Part shown: piece by piece, positions 24,146 to 34,914 of the stretch
Numbering within the stretch: the stretch's first letter is position 1
Layout of the letters: the number at the start of each line of letters is the position of its first letter
Assembly (NCBI RefSeq): GCF_037300705.1
Contig: NZ_CP147776.1
Span: 2,046,001 to 2,110,000 of the forward strand
Length of the DNA stretch: 64,000 bases
Source of the DNA: Massilia sp. W12
GTDB taxonomy: Bacteria; Pseudomonadota; Gammaproteobacteria; Burkholderiales; Burkholderiaceae_D
Direction: 5' to 3'
Made by a program: the position numbers and the translations under genes
The notes under the pieces: generated by a model
Told to the model about the DNA's origin: nothing
The model's input: the letters and a program-made list of their open reading frames with translations, nothing else
Databases searched by the model: none

Positions 24146-27100
24146 ATGGACAGATTACATGCTTTAGTCGCCAATTGTGTGCGCATGCCCTGGCGCTTTT
24201 TTTATGCGTGCAGCCGCATCCTGCTCATGCCCTTTGCCTGGCTCGTGCGCATCTTGTTGGGCAGCTGGCAGGCGCCGCCCTGGCATGGCTGGCTGGCGCT
24301 TCGTATGCAGCGCGCTGGCGAGTGGGCCGCCCTGCGCGCGGCTTGGGTGGCCCTGTTTGTCATCGGCGGCGCAGGCTTGGCGGCGGCGCCGCATCTGAAA
24401 AAAGCCGATTGGCAGGAATGGTTTGACCGTTATCGCGATGTGCGTCCCGACCGTCCGGGCAAGGCGCAGGCGCTGCAAGGCGGGATTCAAATCAGCGCGC
24501 CGACGGCGATGAATCTGGAGCATGACAGCAAGCCGCGTCCGCTGGTTTTGCAATTCGCGCAGTCCGTTGCGCCATTGAGCGCTGCCGGCGCGGAAGGCGG
24601 CGACCTGAAGCTCACGCCCGCCTTGCCCGGCAAATGGATCTGGAAAGACGCCAGACAGCTGGAATTTCATCCACAGCAGGAATGGCCCATCGATGTCGCG
24701 TATCGCGTCAGCTTCGGCCCAAAAGCCCTGGCGCCGCATATTCAAACCCCGCCCGAACTCAGCTTTCATTCACCACGGTTTGTGATCCAGGCCCAAGACG
24801 GCGGTTTTTATCAAGATCCTGAGCAATACAGCTTGCGCAAAGCGGTGTTCGAGCTGCATTTTTCCCATCCGGTGGAGCCGGCGGCGCTTGAGAAAAAGCT
24901 GCAACTCAGTTTTGACGGCAGCGAAAGCGCCTTGTTTGTGCATCCGGGCGCGGCCAGAAAATTCAATGTGATTTGGGATAAATATAAAACCCGCGCCGCG
25001 ATTCACTCTGAAGCGCTGAAAATTCCGGCGCAAAGTCTGGCGCTGAATTTGCAGATTGAGGCCGGCCTGCAGGCGGCGCGCGGCGGCAACCGGATTGAGG
25101 AAAAAATCAGCAAAGCCGTGCAAATCCCCGGCTTGTACAGCCTGGATATCAGCGAGGTCAAGTATGCCGTGGTCAGCAATAATCTGGGCGAGCCGGAAAA
25201 CGTTTTATTGATCACGGCGGGCATGGCGGTGCATGAAAAAGAAATCAAGCGCGCGCTGCAAGCCTGGCTGCTGCCGGAGCGCGGCAAACAGGATGAAGCC
25301 TGGAGCGATGTCGATGCCGTGCGCGAGGAGGATTTGAAAGCTGGCGGCGCGCTGAAATTGGAGCTGTTGCCGGCAGAGCGGGATAACGGGCAAACCCACC
25401 GTTTCAAATTCCAGGCAGAAGCCGGCCGCCAGGTGTTTATCCGTGTGCAAAAAGGCTTGAAGTCGCTTGGCGGCTATCAATTGGGACAGGAGCGCAAAGA
25501 CATTTTGCGCATCAAACATTCCGCCCCGGAATTGGCGATTATGAGCCGTGGTTCCTTGATGGCGCTGTCAGGCGATAAAAAATTGCCCTTGCTGGTGCGC
25601 GATTTGCCGGCGGTGCGGGTCGAAATCGGGCGTTTGCTGCCGCAGCAATTGCAACATCTGGTTGCGTTGAGTCAGGGCGATATGAGCAAGCCCGAGTTTT
25701 ATCACGGTATGAATCAGGACAGCTTGAGCGAGCGCTTTGTGAAAGATTTCACCTTCGCCAAAAAGCGCGGCAAAACCCGTTATGAAAGTGTGGATTTTTC
25801 ACAATATCTGCATAGCGATGAAAAAGACAGGCGCGGCGTGTTTTTGCTAACCGTGCAAGGCTATGACCCGGCGGCCAAGCCTGATCAAGCGGCTTATTTG
25901 CAGCCCGATTTTGCGCTGCAGCCGCACGAAGCGGACAGCGGCGAGCACGGCGGCGAGGACGGCGCGCAAGATGAAGAGCAAATCAATTGGGCGCGCATGC
26001 GCGACCGCCGCCTGGTGCTGGTGACGGATATGGCGCTGCTGGCCAAGCGCGCCGCCGATGGCAGCCAGGATGTGTTTGTGCAATCGATTCAAAGCGGGCA
26101 GCCGGTGGCCGGCGCGCAGATTGAAGTCTGGGGCAGAAACGGTCAGGTGTTGCAAAGCCAGCAAAGCAATGCCCAGGGGCATGTGCGCCTGCCTTCTACC
26201 GAAGGTTTTAAGCGCGAAAAAGCGCCGGCTGTGCTGGTCGCCAAAAAAGGCGGCGATTTGAGTTTTCTGCCGCTGGGCGGCAATCAACGGAATTTGGATT
26301 TATCGCGCTTTGATGTCGGCGGCGTGCAAATGGCGGCCTTGCCGAATCAAATCCAGGCCATGCTGTTTTCTGATCGCGGCATGTACCGTCCCGGCGACAC
26401 AATGCATATCGGCATCATCGCCAAAGCCGCCGGCTGGAACCAGAAATTGAACGATTTGCCGGTTGAGGCGGAAGTGATTGATGCGCGCGGCCTGACTGTG
26501 AAAAAACAAAAATTCAAACTCGGCGCGGGCGGCATGGCGGAATTTTCCTACGCCACTCAAGACAGTTCGCCTACCGGCAACTACACCATCAAATTGAATC
26601 TGGCGCATGACAATGGCAGTGCGGACCCGGCAGCGCCTGACAGCAATGCCCTGCAATTGGGCAGCGTCACGGTCAAAGTGCAGGAATTCATGCCCGATCG
26701 CAGCAAGCTGGCGCTGCGTTTGTCGAAATCGGCAGAGCAGGGCTGGATCAGCCCGCAAGACCTTAAGCTGTTGATCAATGTGCAAAATCTGTTCGGCGCG
26801 CCGGGACAGAACCGCCGCGTCAGCGGCAAACTGACCTTGACCCCGGCCTGGCCTGCATTTGACAAATTCCCGGAATACACCTTTACCGATCCAGGCCGCA
26901 AAAAAGAGCAGCGCCAGGAAGATCTGGCCGAGACCAAAACCGATCAGGACGGCAATGCGCAAATCGAACTGCCGCTGCAGCAATATGAGGGTGCGGTGTA
27001 CCGTTTGCATGCCTTGGTCAAAGCGTTTGAGCCGGAAGGCGGGCGCAGCGTCGCCGCCGAAGTCGCAACCCTGGTTTCTGAGCGCCCCTTCATGCTGGGC

Positions 27101-30100
27101 TGGAAGGCGGATGGCGATTTGAGCTATGTCAAACGGAATGCGGTGCGCAATTTGTCCTGGCTGGCGCTGAAAGCCAATTTGCAAAAAGTGGCGGCCAAAG
27201 ATTTACGTCTGCAGCGCATCGAACGCAATGTCTTATCGGTGCTGGTCAAGCAAAGCAATGGCACGCTCAAATATGAGTCGCGCGCCAGTGAGAAAGTGCT
27301 GAGTGAGACGCCGTTTGCGCTAGCTGCTGACGGCGCCAAACACATTCTGGCCAGTCACACCCCGGGCAATTTCGCGTATGTGATCCGGGATCAGGCCGGG
27401 CTGGAATTGGCGCGCGTCTTATACAGCGTGGCGGGGGAGGCGAATGTGGCGCGCGAACTCGACCGCAATGCCGAGCTGCAACTGAGCTTGAACAAAAAGG
27501 ATTACAACCCCGGCGAAGAAATTGAAATCAGCCTGCGTGCGCCCTACAAAGGCATGGGCTTGATCACGATTGAACGCGACAAAGTGTATGCGCATAAATG
27601 GTTCAGCGCGGACACCAGCGCCTCGCTGCAAAAAATCACACTGCCGAAAGATTTTGACGGCAATGGCTATGTTTCGGTGCAATTCGCGCGCGATTTGGCT
27701 TCCGATGAAATCTATATGAGTCCACTGAGTTATGGCGTGGCGCCATTTGCCGTCAATCTGGCGCGCCGCAGCAACAGCATCAAGCTCAGTTCCACAGAAA
27801 AACTGCAGCCGGGACAGAACGTTAAAATCAGGCTGGAACTCAAGCAGCCGGGACGGGCCTTTGTATTTGCGGTGGATGAGGGGATTTTGCAGGTGGCGCG
27901 CTATCAAACGCCAGATCCTTTGAAGTTCTTTTTCCAAAAGCGCGCACTGGAAGTCAGCACCAATCAATCGCTGGATTTGATCTTGCCTGAATTTAAGAAA
28001 TTGATGGCGGCGGCAGCGCCCGGCGGCGACGCCGAAGGCGCTTTGGGCAAGCATTTGAATCCTTTTAAGCGCAAAACCGATAAGCCGGTGGTGTTCTGGT
28101 CAGGCTTGATCGATGTCGCCGGCAGCAAGGAATTGAGCTATACCGTGCCGGACTATTTCAATGGCGCCTTGCGCGTGATGGCGGTGGTGGTGAATGATGA
28201 CACGGTGGCCTCAGCCGCCAGCACCAGCCTGGTGCGCGGCGATTTGATCTTGCAGCCGAATGCGCCGCTGGCCTTAAGTCCGGGCGATCAGGTTGAGGTC
28301 GGCGTGGGCGTCTCCAACAATCTGGCCGGCAGCGGCAAACAAGCGCCGGTGCTGCTGAACTTGCAGGTCGCGCCAGGGCTTGAGGTGGTAGGCGCGGCGC
28401 AGCAAACAATCAAGGTGAATGAAGCGGGTGAAGCCAGCACAAAATTCATCGTCAAAGCGCGCGCCGGGGCGCAAGCCCGCCTGGGTTCGGCTGCGCTGGT
28501 GTTTTCGGCCCAACTAAAAGGGGCCAAAGCGCGCCATGCCAGCGAAATTTCAGTGCGTCCCGCCTCTGCGCATGTGACGCTGGTGCAAAGCGGGCGCTTT
28601 AAAGGCAGCGGTGAGATTGCCGCGCAGGGCAACTTCTACGCCACCCTGCACAGCAGTGAAATCGCGATTTCCAGCACGCCCTGGGCCATCAGCTCCGCTC
28701 TGCTGCAATACCTTAACGCCTATCCTTATGGCTGCACGGAGCAGATCAGCAGCCAGGCGGCGCCGGCGATTTTGCTTGGCGCGCGCGCCGATTTGCTCAA
28801 GCAATTGCAGCAATACAGCAAAGGCCAGACGATAGAGCCGAAAAAGACCGTCGAGCGCTGGTTGGGACAGGTGCGCGCGCGCCAGAGCGCGGATGGCGGG
28901 ATTGGCATGTGGCCGGGCGCGCAGCCGGATTTATTCGCCACCGCCTATGTCACCCATCTGGCGCTGGAAGCAAAAGAGCGCGGCATCGCCACAGCCAATG
29001 ATCTGCTGCAAAAAAGCAATGCCTGGCTGCTGCGCGATCTGGCCAACAGCCGCAGCGATAAAGCGCATTGGCGCATGCAAACTTACGCCGCCTATCTGCT
29101 GACGCGGCAGGGCGTGAATGTGCAGGCCGCCTTGATGAATTTGCGCCAGACCCATGCGCACTTGATCAAGCAGGAAAAAGACAGCGCCCGGCGTCTGCAG
29201 ATCACGCGCGATCTCGGCGCGGTGTATCTGGCCGCCGCCTTGCAAATCCAAAAACAGGACGCCGCCGCACTCGACTTGCTGAAACCGGCTTTGGATGGTT
29301 TGCAAGAATCTGCCGACGAAAAGAAAAACTGGTATTGGGAATATTATGCCGACCCCATGATTAACAGCAGTATGACAGTGGCCATCATCGGCAAGCATTT
29401 CCCGCAACGCATCAAAGAGGCGCCGCCCCAGTTCTGGGACGCGATGAGTCGCAAGATCCAGGATGGCTATTACCAAACCCACAGTTCAGCGGCGCTGATG
29501 CTGGCGATTGATGCGATGTCGCAAGCGGCCCAGACTTCCGCCAGCGGCAAGCTGGGAGTGAGCGCGGTCGATGCGCGCGGCGTCGCCAGCGTGCTGGATA
29601 TACCGAAACAGCTCAGCCTGTTTGCGCTCGCGGTACCGGCGCAAAGCAAAAAATTGCGCCTGCAAAATGGCGGCGATTTGCCCATGTTTTACGCCTGGAG
29701 CGAATCCGGCTACGAGAGCGCAGCGCCGCAAGAAGCGATTCATTCCGGCCTGGAAATCATGCATGAATATCTGGATGAAAAAGGCAATCGCATTAATCAA
29801 GCCGAAATCGGCCAGGAAGTGACGGTGCGCTTGCGCCTGCGCGCCACCCGGAAATATCTGCCCCAGGTCGCGCTGGTCGATTTACTGCCCGGCGGCTTAG
29901 AGCCGGTCTTGAATACGCCGGCGGACGACGCCGACCCCGCAACGCCGCTCTGGCGCCAGCGCCTGGGACAGAGTAAAAACGCCTGGAATATTCACTATGC
30001 CGACATACGCGAAGACCGGGTGATTTTGTATGGCGATGTCAGCACAACGATGACCGAAATCAGCTACAAAGCGCGGGCCGCCAACGCCGGTAAATTTGTG

Positions 30101-30187
30101 GTTCCGCCCGCGTATGGCGAGGCGATGTATGAACGGCGCATTTTTGGCCGCTCCGCCGCCGACAGCTTTGAGGTCAAGGCCAAATGA
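24146..30187 (+). CDS. Bacterial alpha-2-macroglobulin family protein (YfhM type) with thioester motif
   Basis: This 2013-residue giant traps proteases in the periplasm. An N-terminal membrane anchor covers about residues 63-83 (AWVALFVIGGAGLAAAPHL); no lipobox is seen, unlike lipoprotein homologues. Successive macroglobulin-type beta domains follow, with the conserved MG/bait-region landmark MLFSDRGMYRPGDTMHIGII near residue 740. The thioester domain has YPYGCTEQISSQ with Cys1530 and Gln1533, which can form the covalent thioester bond. The C-terminal receptor-like part contains KYLPQVALVDLLPGGLEPV. The start follows GGAAAGCGCAAG. It overlaps pbpC by ATGA, the classical pairing of a protease trap with a peptidoglycan-repair enzyme. 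Confidence 0.93.
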   Translation: MDRLHALVANCVRMPWRFFYACSRILLMPFAWLVRILLGSWQAPPWHGWLALRMQRAGEWAALRAAWVALFVIGGAGLAAAPHLKKADWQEWFDRYRDVRPDRPGKAQALQGGIQISAPTAMNLEHDSKPRPLVLQFAQSVAPLSAAGAEGGDLKLTPALPGKWIWKDARQLEFHPQQEWPIDVAYRVSFGPKALAPHIQTPPELSFHSPRFVIQAQDGGFYQDPEQYSLRKAVFELHFSHPVEPAALEKKLQLSFDGSESALFVHPGAARKFNVIWDKYKTRAAIHSEALKIPAQSLALNLQIEAGLQAARGGNRIEEKISKAVQIPGLYSLDISEVKYAVVSNNLGEPENVLLITAGMAVHEKEIKRALQAWLLPERGKQDEAWSDVDAVREEDLKAGGALKLELLPAERDNGQTHRFKFQAEAGRQVFIRVQKGLKSLGGYQLGQERKDILRIKHSAPELAIMSRGSLMALSGDKKLPLLVRDLPAVRVEIGRLLPQQLQHLVALSQGDMSKPEFYHGMNQDSLSERFVKDFTFAKKRGKTRYESVDFSQYLHSDEKDRRGVFLLTVQGYDPAAKPDQAAYLQPDFALQPHEADSGEHGGEDGAQDEEQINWARMRDRRLVLVTDMALLAKRAADGSQDVFVQSIQSGQPVAGAQIEVWGRNGQVLQSQQSNAQGHVRLPSTEGFKREKAPAVLVAKKGGDLSFLPLGGNQRNLDLSRFDVGGVQMAALPNQIQAMLFSDRGMYRPGDTMHIGIIAKAAGWNQKLNDLPVEAEVIDARGLTVKKQKFKLGAGGMAEFSYATQDSSPTGNYTIKLNLAHDNGSADPAAPDSNALQLGSVTVKVQEFMPDRSKLALRLSKSAEQGWISPQDLKLLINVQNLFGAPGQNRRVSGKLTLTPAWPAFDKFPEYTFTDPGRKKEQRQEDLAETKTDQDGNAQIELPLQQYEGAVYRLHALVKAFEPEGGRSVAAEVATLVSERPFMLGWKADGDLSYVKRNAVRNLSWLALKANLQKVAAKDLRLQRIERNVLSVLVKQSNGTLKYESRASEKVLSETPFALAADGAKHILASHTPGNFAYVIRDQAGLELARVLYSVAGEANVARELDRNAELQLSLNKKDYNPGEEIEISLRAPYKGMGLITIERDKVYAHKWFSADTSASLQKITLPKDFDGNGYVSVQFARDLASDEIYMSPLSYGVAPFAVNLARRSNSIKLSSTEKLQPGQNVKIRLELKQPGRAFVFAVDEGILQVARYQTPDPLKFFFQKRALEVSTNQSLDLILPEFKKLMAAAAPGGDAEGALGKHLNPFKRKTDKPVVFWSGLIDVAGSKELSYTVPDYFNGALRVMAVVVNDDTVASAASTSLVRGDLILQPNAPLALSPGDQVEVGVGVSNNLAGSGKQAPVLLNLQVAPGLEVVGAAQQTIKVNEAGEASTKFIVKARAGAQARLGSAALVFSAQLKGAKARHASEISVRPASAHVTLVQSGRFKGSGEIAAQGNFYATLHSSEIAISSTPWAISSALLQYLNAYPYGCTEQISSQAAPAILLGARADLLKQLQQYSKGQTIEPKKTVERWLGQVRARQSADGGIGMWPGAQPDLFATAYVTHLALEAKERGIATANDLLQKSNAWLLRDLANSRSDKAHWRMQTYAAYLLTRQGVNVQAALMNLRQTHAHLIKQEKDSARRLQITRDLGAVYLAAALQIQKQDAAALDLLKPALDGLQESADEKKNWYWEYYADPMINSSMTVAIIGKHFPQRIKEAPPQFWDAMSRKIQDGYYQTHSSAALMLAIDAMSQAAQTSASGKLGVSAVDARGVASVLDIPKQLSLFALAVPAQSKKLRLQNGGDLPMFYAWSESGYESAAPQEAIHSGLEIMHEYLDEKGNRINQAEIGQEVTVRLRLRATRKYLPQVALVDLLPGGLEPVLNTPADDADPATPLWRQRLGQSKNAWNIHYADIREDRVILYGDVSTTMTEISYKARAANAGKFVVPPAYGEAMYERRIFGRSAADSFEVKAK

Positions 30188-32589
30188 GTGCGCACAGCCG
30201 TCTGCGCCGCAGCATGCAGGCGGCATGGCGCGCCGGCATGTATGGCGCGGCGCGTTTGACTGCGCGCCGCCGTCCGCCGGCGCCGCGCGTGCGGCCATAC
30301 CGGCGCGCGATACTGGTTTTTGCGCTGTTTGTGCTGAGCCTGGCCGGCTTGCGTCTGTGGCCGCATGCGCCGCTGGCTGACCATTTCGCCTCTTCGCGCA
30401 GCGTGTTGGCCGCCGATGGCCGTTTATTGCGCCTGAGTCTGGCGGCAGATGGCCAATACCGGCTCTGGACGCCGTTGCCGCAGATTGCGCCATCCGTGCG
30501 CGAAGCGGTCTTGCTGTATGAAGACCGCTGGTTTGACTGGCATCCCGGCGTCAATCCGCTCGCCCTGGCGCGCGCAGCCTATAGCAGCGTCAGCGGCGGG
30601 CGGCGCATGGGGGCGTCCACCATCAGCATGCAATTGGCGCGCCGTCTGTATGGCATCGACAGCCGCAGCCTGCACGGCAAGCTGTGGCAAATCGGCGCGG
30701 CTTTGTGGCTGGAGGCGCGCTATGCCAAGCGCGAGATTCTGGAAGCTTATCTCAACAGTGCGCCCTATGGCGGCAATGTGGAAGGGGTGGCGGCGGCGGC
30801 GCTGATTTACTGGAATACGCCGGCGCATGCCTTGAATCTGGCGCAAGCGCTGAATCTGGCGGTGATTCCACAAAATCCGAATAAACGCCAGGGGCAAGCG
30901 CAAAGGCAAAGCAATCCGGCGCTGCAACAGGCGCGCCAACGGCTGGCGCAGCGCTGGCGCAGCCTTCATCCGCAAGATGCCGCCTGGCTCACGCCGGCCA
31001 GCCTGGAATTGCCATTCGCGCGCCGCAACAGCCTGCCTTTTCTGGCCCCGCATCTGAGCGATATGCTGTTGCGCGGCAATCCGGGACGCGTTTTGCACAG
31101 CACCATACAGCCGCAGCGCCAAGCCTTGTTGGAGCGCATCATGCGCGAGTATCTGAAAAGCCGCCGCAGCGACGGTTTGCGCAACGCCAGCGCGCTTTTG
31201 CTTGACGCCGCCACGATGCAAGTGCAAGCGCTGGTCGGCTCAAATGACTGGTTCGACCCGCATATCGAAGGGCAGGTGAATGGCGTGTTGGCGAAACGCT
31301 CGCCCGGCTCCACCTTAAAGCCTTTTATTTATGGGCTGGCGCTGGATCAGGGCATCATTCATGCCGGCAGCGTATTGAAAGACGCGCCGCGCCATTTCGG
31401 CGCATTCGCGCCGGAAAATTTTGATGGCCGCTACGCCGGCCCGCTGCCCGCCGGGCAAGCCCTGATCCGCAGCCGCAATGTGCCGGCGGTGGCGCTGGCG
31501 GCGCGCTTGCAGCAACCCGGTCTGTATCAGTTTCTGCGCATGGCCGGGGTGCGGAATATGCAAAGCGAAGCGCATTACGGCCTCGCGCTGGCGCTGGGCG
31601 GCGGCGATCTGAGCATGGAGGAATTGGCCGGCTTGTACGCCATGTTGTACAACCAGGGCCGCTGGCAAGCGCTGCGTTATTTGCAAGATGGTGGGGACAG
31701 GGCGCAGGCTTTGCCCTTGCTGTCAGCGGAAGCGGCGTATATCGTGCTCGATATGCTGCGGCAAACCCCGCGCCCGGACAGTTTTGCGCCGGCGCGCCCG
31801 GCGATTGCCTGGAAAACCGGCACCTCCTGGGGCTTTCATGACGCCTGGACGGCGGGCGTTTTCGGGCGCTATGTGCTGGTGGTGTGGGTCGGCAATTTTG
31901 ATAATACGCCCAATCCGGCCCTGATCGGGGTGGAGGCGGCCGCGCCCCTGTTTTTGCGCATGGTGGACGCGCTGCGTGCGGAAAAACTCGATTCCGGCGA
32001 GCAAGCCTTCAGCCTGCCGCCGCGTCTGCAAAAAATCAGGGTGTGCAGCGCCAGCGGCGATTTGCCGGATCAAGACTGTCCAGCCACCAGCGAAGTGTGG
32101 AGCATCGCCGGCGTTTCGCCCATGCAGCAAAGCCGTTTGCACCGCCGCGTCTTGCTCGATATGCGCAGCGGGCAGCAGGTATGCGCTCCCTCGGCGCATA
32201 CCCGCAGCGTGCTGCTGGAAAACTGGGGCACGGAAATGGCCAAGGTGTATCGTGACGCCGGCTTGCCGCTGCGCGCCGCCGCCGCGCCGGCCAGTCCCTG
32301 TCAAAACAGCGCCGCCACACCCGCCGTGGCGCCGGAAATCACCAGCCCGATACGCGGCGTCAGTCATATTTTGCGCAGCCGGCAAAGCAATGCGCCGCTG
32401 CAACTGCGCGCCGAAGCCAGTCCCGGGACAGAACTGCTGTGGTTTGCCGACGCCGCCTTGCTCGGACGCAGCAAGGCCGGGGCCAGTCTGGCATGGACGC
32501 CGCCGCAAGCCGGGCGCTATATTTTGCGGGTGCTGGATGAAAACGGGATGGCTGACAGCCGCGAGCTGGTGGTGGAGCAGATGGAATAG
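30184..32589 (+). CDS. pbpC: Penicillin-binding protein 1C
   Basis: This 801-residue bifunctional murein synthase has a single N-terminal transmembrane helix (AILVFALFVLSLAGLRLW, about residues 40-57). A GT51 glycosyltransferase domain follows, with the catalytic Glu region LLYEDRWFDWHPGVNPLALA and GASTISMQLARRL. The transpeptidase domain has the STLK motif with nucleophile Ser376, SRNVPAV as the SxN motif, and KTGTSW at Lys544. The C-terminal about 90 residues form the BiPBP_C domain typical of PBP1C. The start overlaps the macroglobulin stop by ATGA. Together they are thought to repair and protect the cell wall after breaching. Confidence 0.95.
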   Translation: MSAHSRLRRSMQAAWRAGMYGAARLTARRRPPAPRVRPYRRAILVFALFVLSLAGLRLWPHAPLADHFASSRSVLAADGRLLRLSLAADGQYRLWTPLPQIAPSVREAVLLYEDRWFDWHPGVNPLALARAAYSSVSGGRRMGASTISMQLARRLYGIDSRSLHGKLWQIGAALWLEARYAKREILEAYLNSAPYGGNVEGVAAAALIYWNTPAHALNLAQALNLAVIPQNPNKRQGQAQRQSNPALQQARQRLAQRWRSLHPQDAAWLTPASLELPFARRNSLPFLAPHLSDMLLRGNPGRVLHSTIQPQRQALLERIMREYLKSRRSDGLRNASALLLDAATMQVQALVGSNDWFDPHIEGQVNGVLAKRSPGSTLKPFIYGLALDQGIIHAGSVLKDAPRHFGAFAPENFDGRYAGPLPAGQALIRSRNVPAVALAARLQQPGLYQFLRMAGVRNMQSEAHYGLALALGGGDLSMEELAGLYAMLYNQGRWQALRYLQDGGDRAQALPLLSAEAAYIVLDMLRQTPRPDSFAPARPAIAWKTGTSWGFHDAWTAGVFGRYVLVVWVGNFDNTPNPALIGVEAAAPLFLRMVDALRAEKLDSGEQAFSLPPRLQKIRVCSASGDLPDQDCPATSEVWSIAGVSPMQQSRLHRRVLLDMRSGQQVCAPSAHTRSVLLENWGTEMAKVYRDAGLPLRAAAAPASPCQNSAATPAVAPEITSPIRGVSHILRSRQSNAPLQLRAEASPGTELLWFADAALLGRSKAGASLAWTPPQAGRYILRVLDENGMADSRELVVEQME

Positions 32590-32703
32590 CTGCGCAAATT
32601 GGCTCAAGCCAGCGCACAGCCGGCCATACGTAAAAGAACAGGCCTGCAGCCGCCGTCAAATATGCCACAATGCCGCAGACATTCATTAAATAGGGACACT
32701 GCA

Positions 32704-32997
32704 ATGGAAATGAAAAAAATCAACTCAGGCAAATTACGCGCAATCGGCTACGACCAAGGTCAGCGCATATTGCGGGTGGAATTGGAAAACGGCACAGCCT
32801 TGGAATACAGCGGCGTCGGCCTGGATTTGTGGCGGCGCTTTTCCAACAGCGGCGTGGCCTGGAGTTTTTACCGCGACAATATTGAAGAAGAATTCCCCGC
32901 CAAACGCGGCCCCGCCCGCCCGGCCTCATCCGCACAGCGCGCCGCCTTGGACGATTTGTTTGGCGGCGGCGAGAAAAAAGAGGATGGCGGGGAATAA
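32704..32997 (+). CDS. KTSC domain protein
   Basis: This small 97-residue protein reads KINSGKLRAIGYDQGQRILR, LEYSGVGLDLWRRFSNSG and then SFYRDNI, which is the KTSC fold named after its lysyl-tRNA-synthetase C-terminal-like domain; the role is unknown. A charged C-terminal tail of Lys and Glu follows. The start at 32704 follows AGGGACACTGC; the frame extends upstream but without support. It probably has its own transcript after pbpC. Confidence 0.8.
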   Translation: MEMKKINSGKLRAIGYDQGQRILRVELENGTALEYSGVGLDLWRRFSNSGVAWSFYRDNIEEEFPAKRGPARPASSAQRAALDDLFGGGEKKEDGGE

Positions 32998-34914
32998 AGC
33001 ATTTTTGATGGCGCAGTCTGCTGCGCCGGGCGGATGGCATGTCAAACGCTATTCCGCTTGAATTACGCTGCGCCACGTTTATGGCAAGTGCTTTTCAACA
33101 AAACAGAGCCAAGGATGCTGACTGTTTTTTAGACAATATATTGCTGAAAAAACACTGTTTTTGCGGCGGTGAATTCAGAATTTGACTAAAATATTAATAT
33201 TGTCTTAATTGGTATATTCATATCGCTTATGTGCATTATATGGATGACTCGTACCTGTTAACTTCTGCAATTTGCCATTTAAGCATAATATATTGCCATG
33301 CCAAAGTCTTGCACTGGTGAAAATTTGACGTTATTATGGCAACTGTTGTGCTGAACAAGATTCTTCAGTGCAAGCAATGTTGCTCTTGAGAAGCTTGGTT
33401 GCAATAAATATAAAGGCGCAAGATGCAGCAAAAATATCCGGACGTTTGCTCGGGAAGTAGGCAGCGTCTGCTTGTCGTTGTTGCATGAATGGCATCGATG
33501 TTAAAATAGCCAACTGCAATGGAGCGCCAAGCGACATCAATTGTGGATAATGCGGAGTTCTTGCCGTCATGCTTCCGTGTATCATCACCGCTGTATTGCC
33601 TCAGTATGCAGATAGTGTGGCGTTATAAGCGGCTTGGTTTATCCCGGTCTGATAAAAACCCCATGAAATAGCCATGTCTTTTTGATATGGATCAATGAGT
33701 TGTAATATGGTTTCACTGATAGCTGTTGTGCGCCCGGCTTGGAGCAGTCGGGAGTGGAATATGCTTGAGTGATGAAGCCGTCTATAATTCTGCGCCGCTG
33801 TATGTTGGAAAAATTCATTTGACAAGGAATTCTACTGACTTGCATTTTTGCAACGGGCAGCTTATTTCTCCACGGGCAAGAAATTGCTTGTGCCAAAAAG
33901 ACAATTCAAAATTGCAGCCAGAGGAAACGGCGATTCGTCGTTGCTATCTTTCTGCGCCTTGTTTGCATATATTGATGCAAAATGGGCTTGCTTTTGCTCT
34001 TTTTGGTATGGGAATGGCATTTGTCCCGCTGCATGGTTAAGCATGGTGTTTGAAAAGCGCAGCGCTTGATTGGTTTTGCAATGCTTATCATTGCGTATTG
34101 TGCGCAGGATGTGGGTTGATTGGCATTGTGCAGTTTGGCATGCTGCTTGTAATATGCTGTATTTTTATTCCCGCTGCCTGGCTGGCGTATATTGATCGCC
34201 TGCCATAATCTGCTGCGCGCTTGAGATATTTATTGGCAATATTTGCAAAATACAGGCCGCTTCGCCGCGCGGGATAAAGTGTGATCAGTTTGCTTGCAGG
34301 TTTTATTTGATTTCGCTGTATTGATGATATATAGCTATGCTTATTGCATAGCTGGCTTGAACTGCATGCCGGAGCTGAGGCGCAGAATCAAGTGGTGGAT
34401 GTTTTTTCATAATTCCGCTCAATCGTCCGGATAATTGCCGGGATGGCGGAGCATTGCTTACATTGGTTTTTTATCACGCTGCAAGAGTATGTGCGCATGT
34501 GAATATGCATTGGTGGAATTGCCAATGGTGTCGCAACTGCTTGCATTACAACCATTCGTTGCAGGAGGTCTGGCATTTCAGCACTGATATCACCTTGAAG
34601 GACGTTGTATTTGGAAGTTTTGTCTGGCGCTCTGCCGCAGTGACGCCGGCTGGAGGTTTGTTTCAACAGGAATTTTTCCGCGTGCTGGAAAATTCTGATC
34701 AATCCCATACATCAAAGGCGCAAATTACCCCACACCCCGGTATGCGCGCCGCCGTTTGTGTAACTCCCCCCATGTTTTTAAAAACACACAAACATAACTG
34801 ATTGGGCAAGCTTAATTCACTGCCTGATTGATCCTGGGTCTGACATTCAAACGCGCTGTTCATCTTGCATGGACGGTGTGAGCATTTGCACTCTCACAGT
34901 ATAGAAAGAAGAAG
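32998..34914. other. Long AT-rich region upstream of the PKS-NRPS gene
   Basis: The 1.9 kb between the KTSC gene and the megasynthase has no convincing gene. Composition is markedly AT-richer than the flanks, with runs such as those near 33170-33300, and short frames on both strands lack RBS, codon bias or family motifs. Two abutting minus-strand frames (33334-33588 and 33601-33825) might be debris of one gene (ETILQLIDPYQKDMAISWGF reads well), but I cannot support it. It should hold the promoter and perhaps remains of a regulatory gene for the cluster. Confidence 0.5.

Noticed and set aside
33334-34801. Several short frames in the AT-rich region before the PKS gene
   Set aside because: No RBS, motifs or coherent codon use; only mentioned as possible debris.
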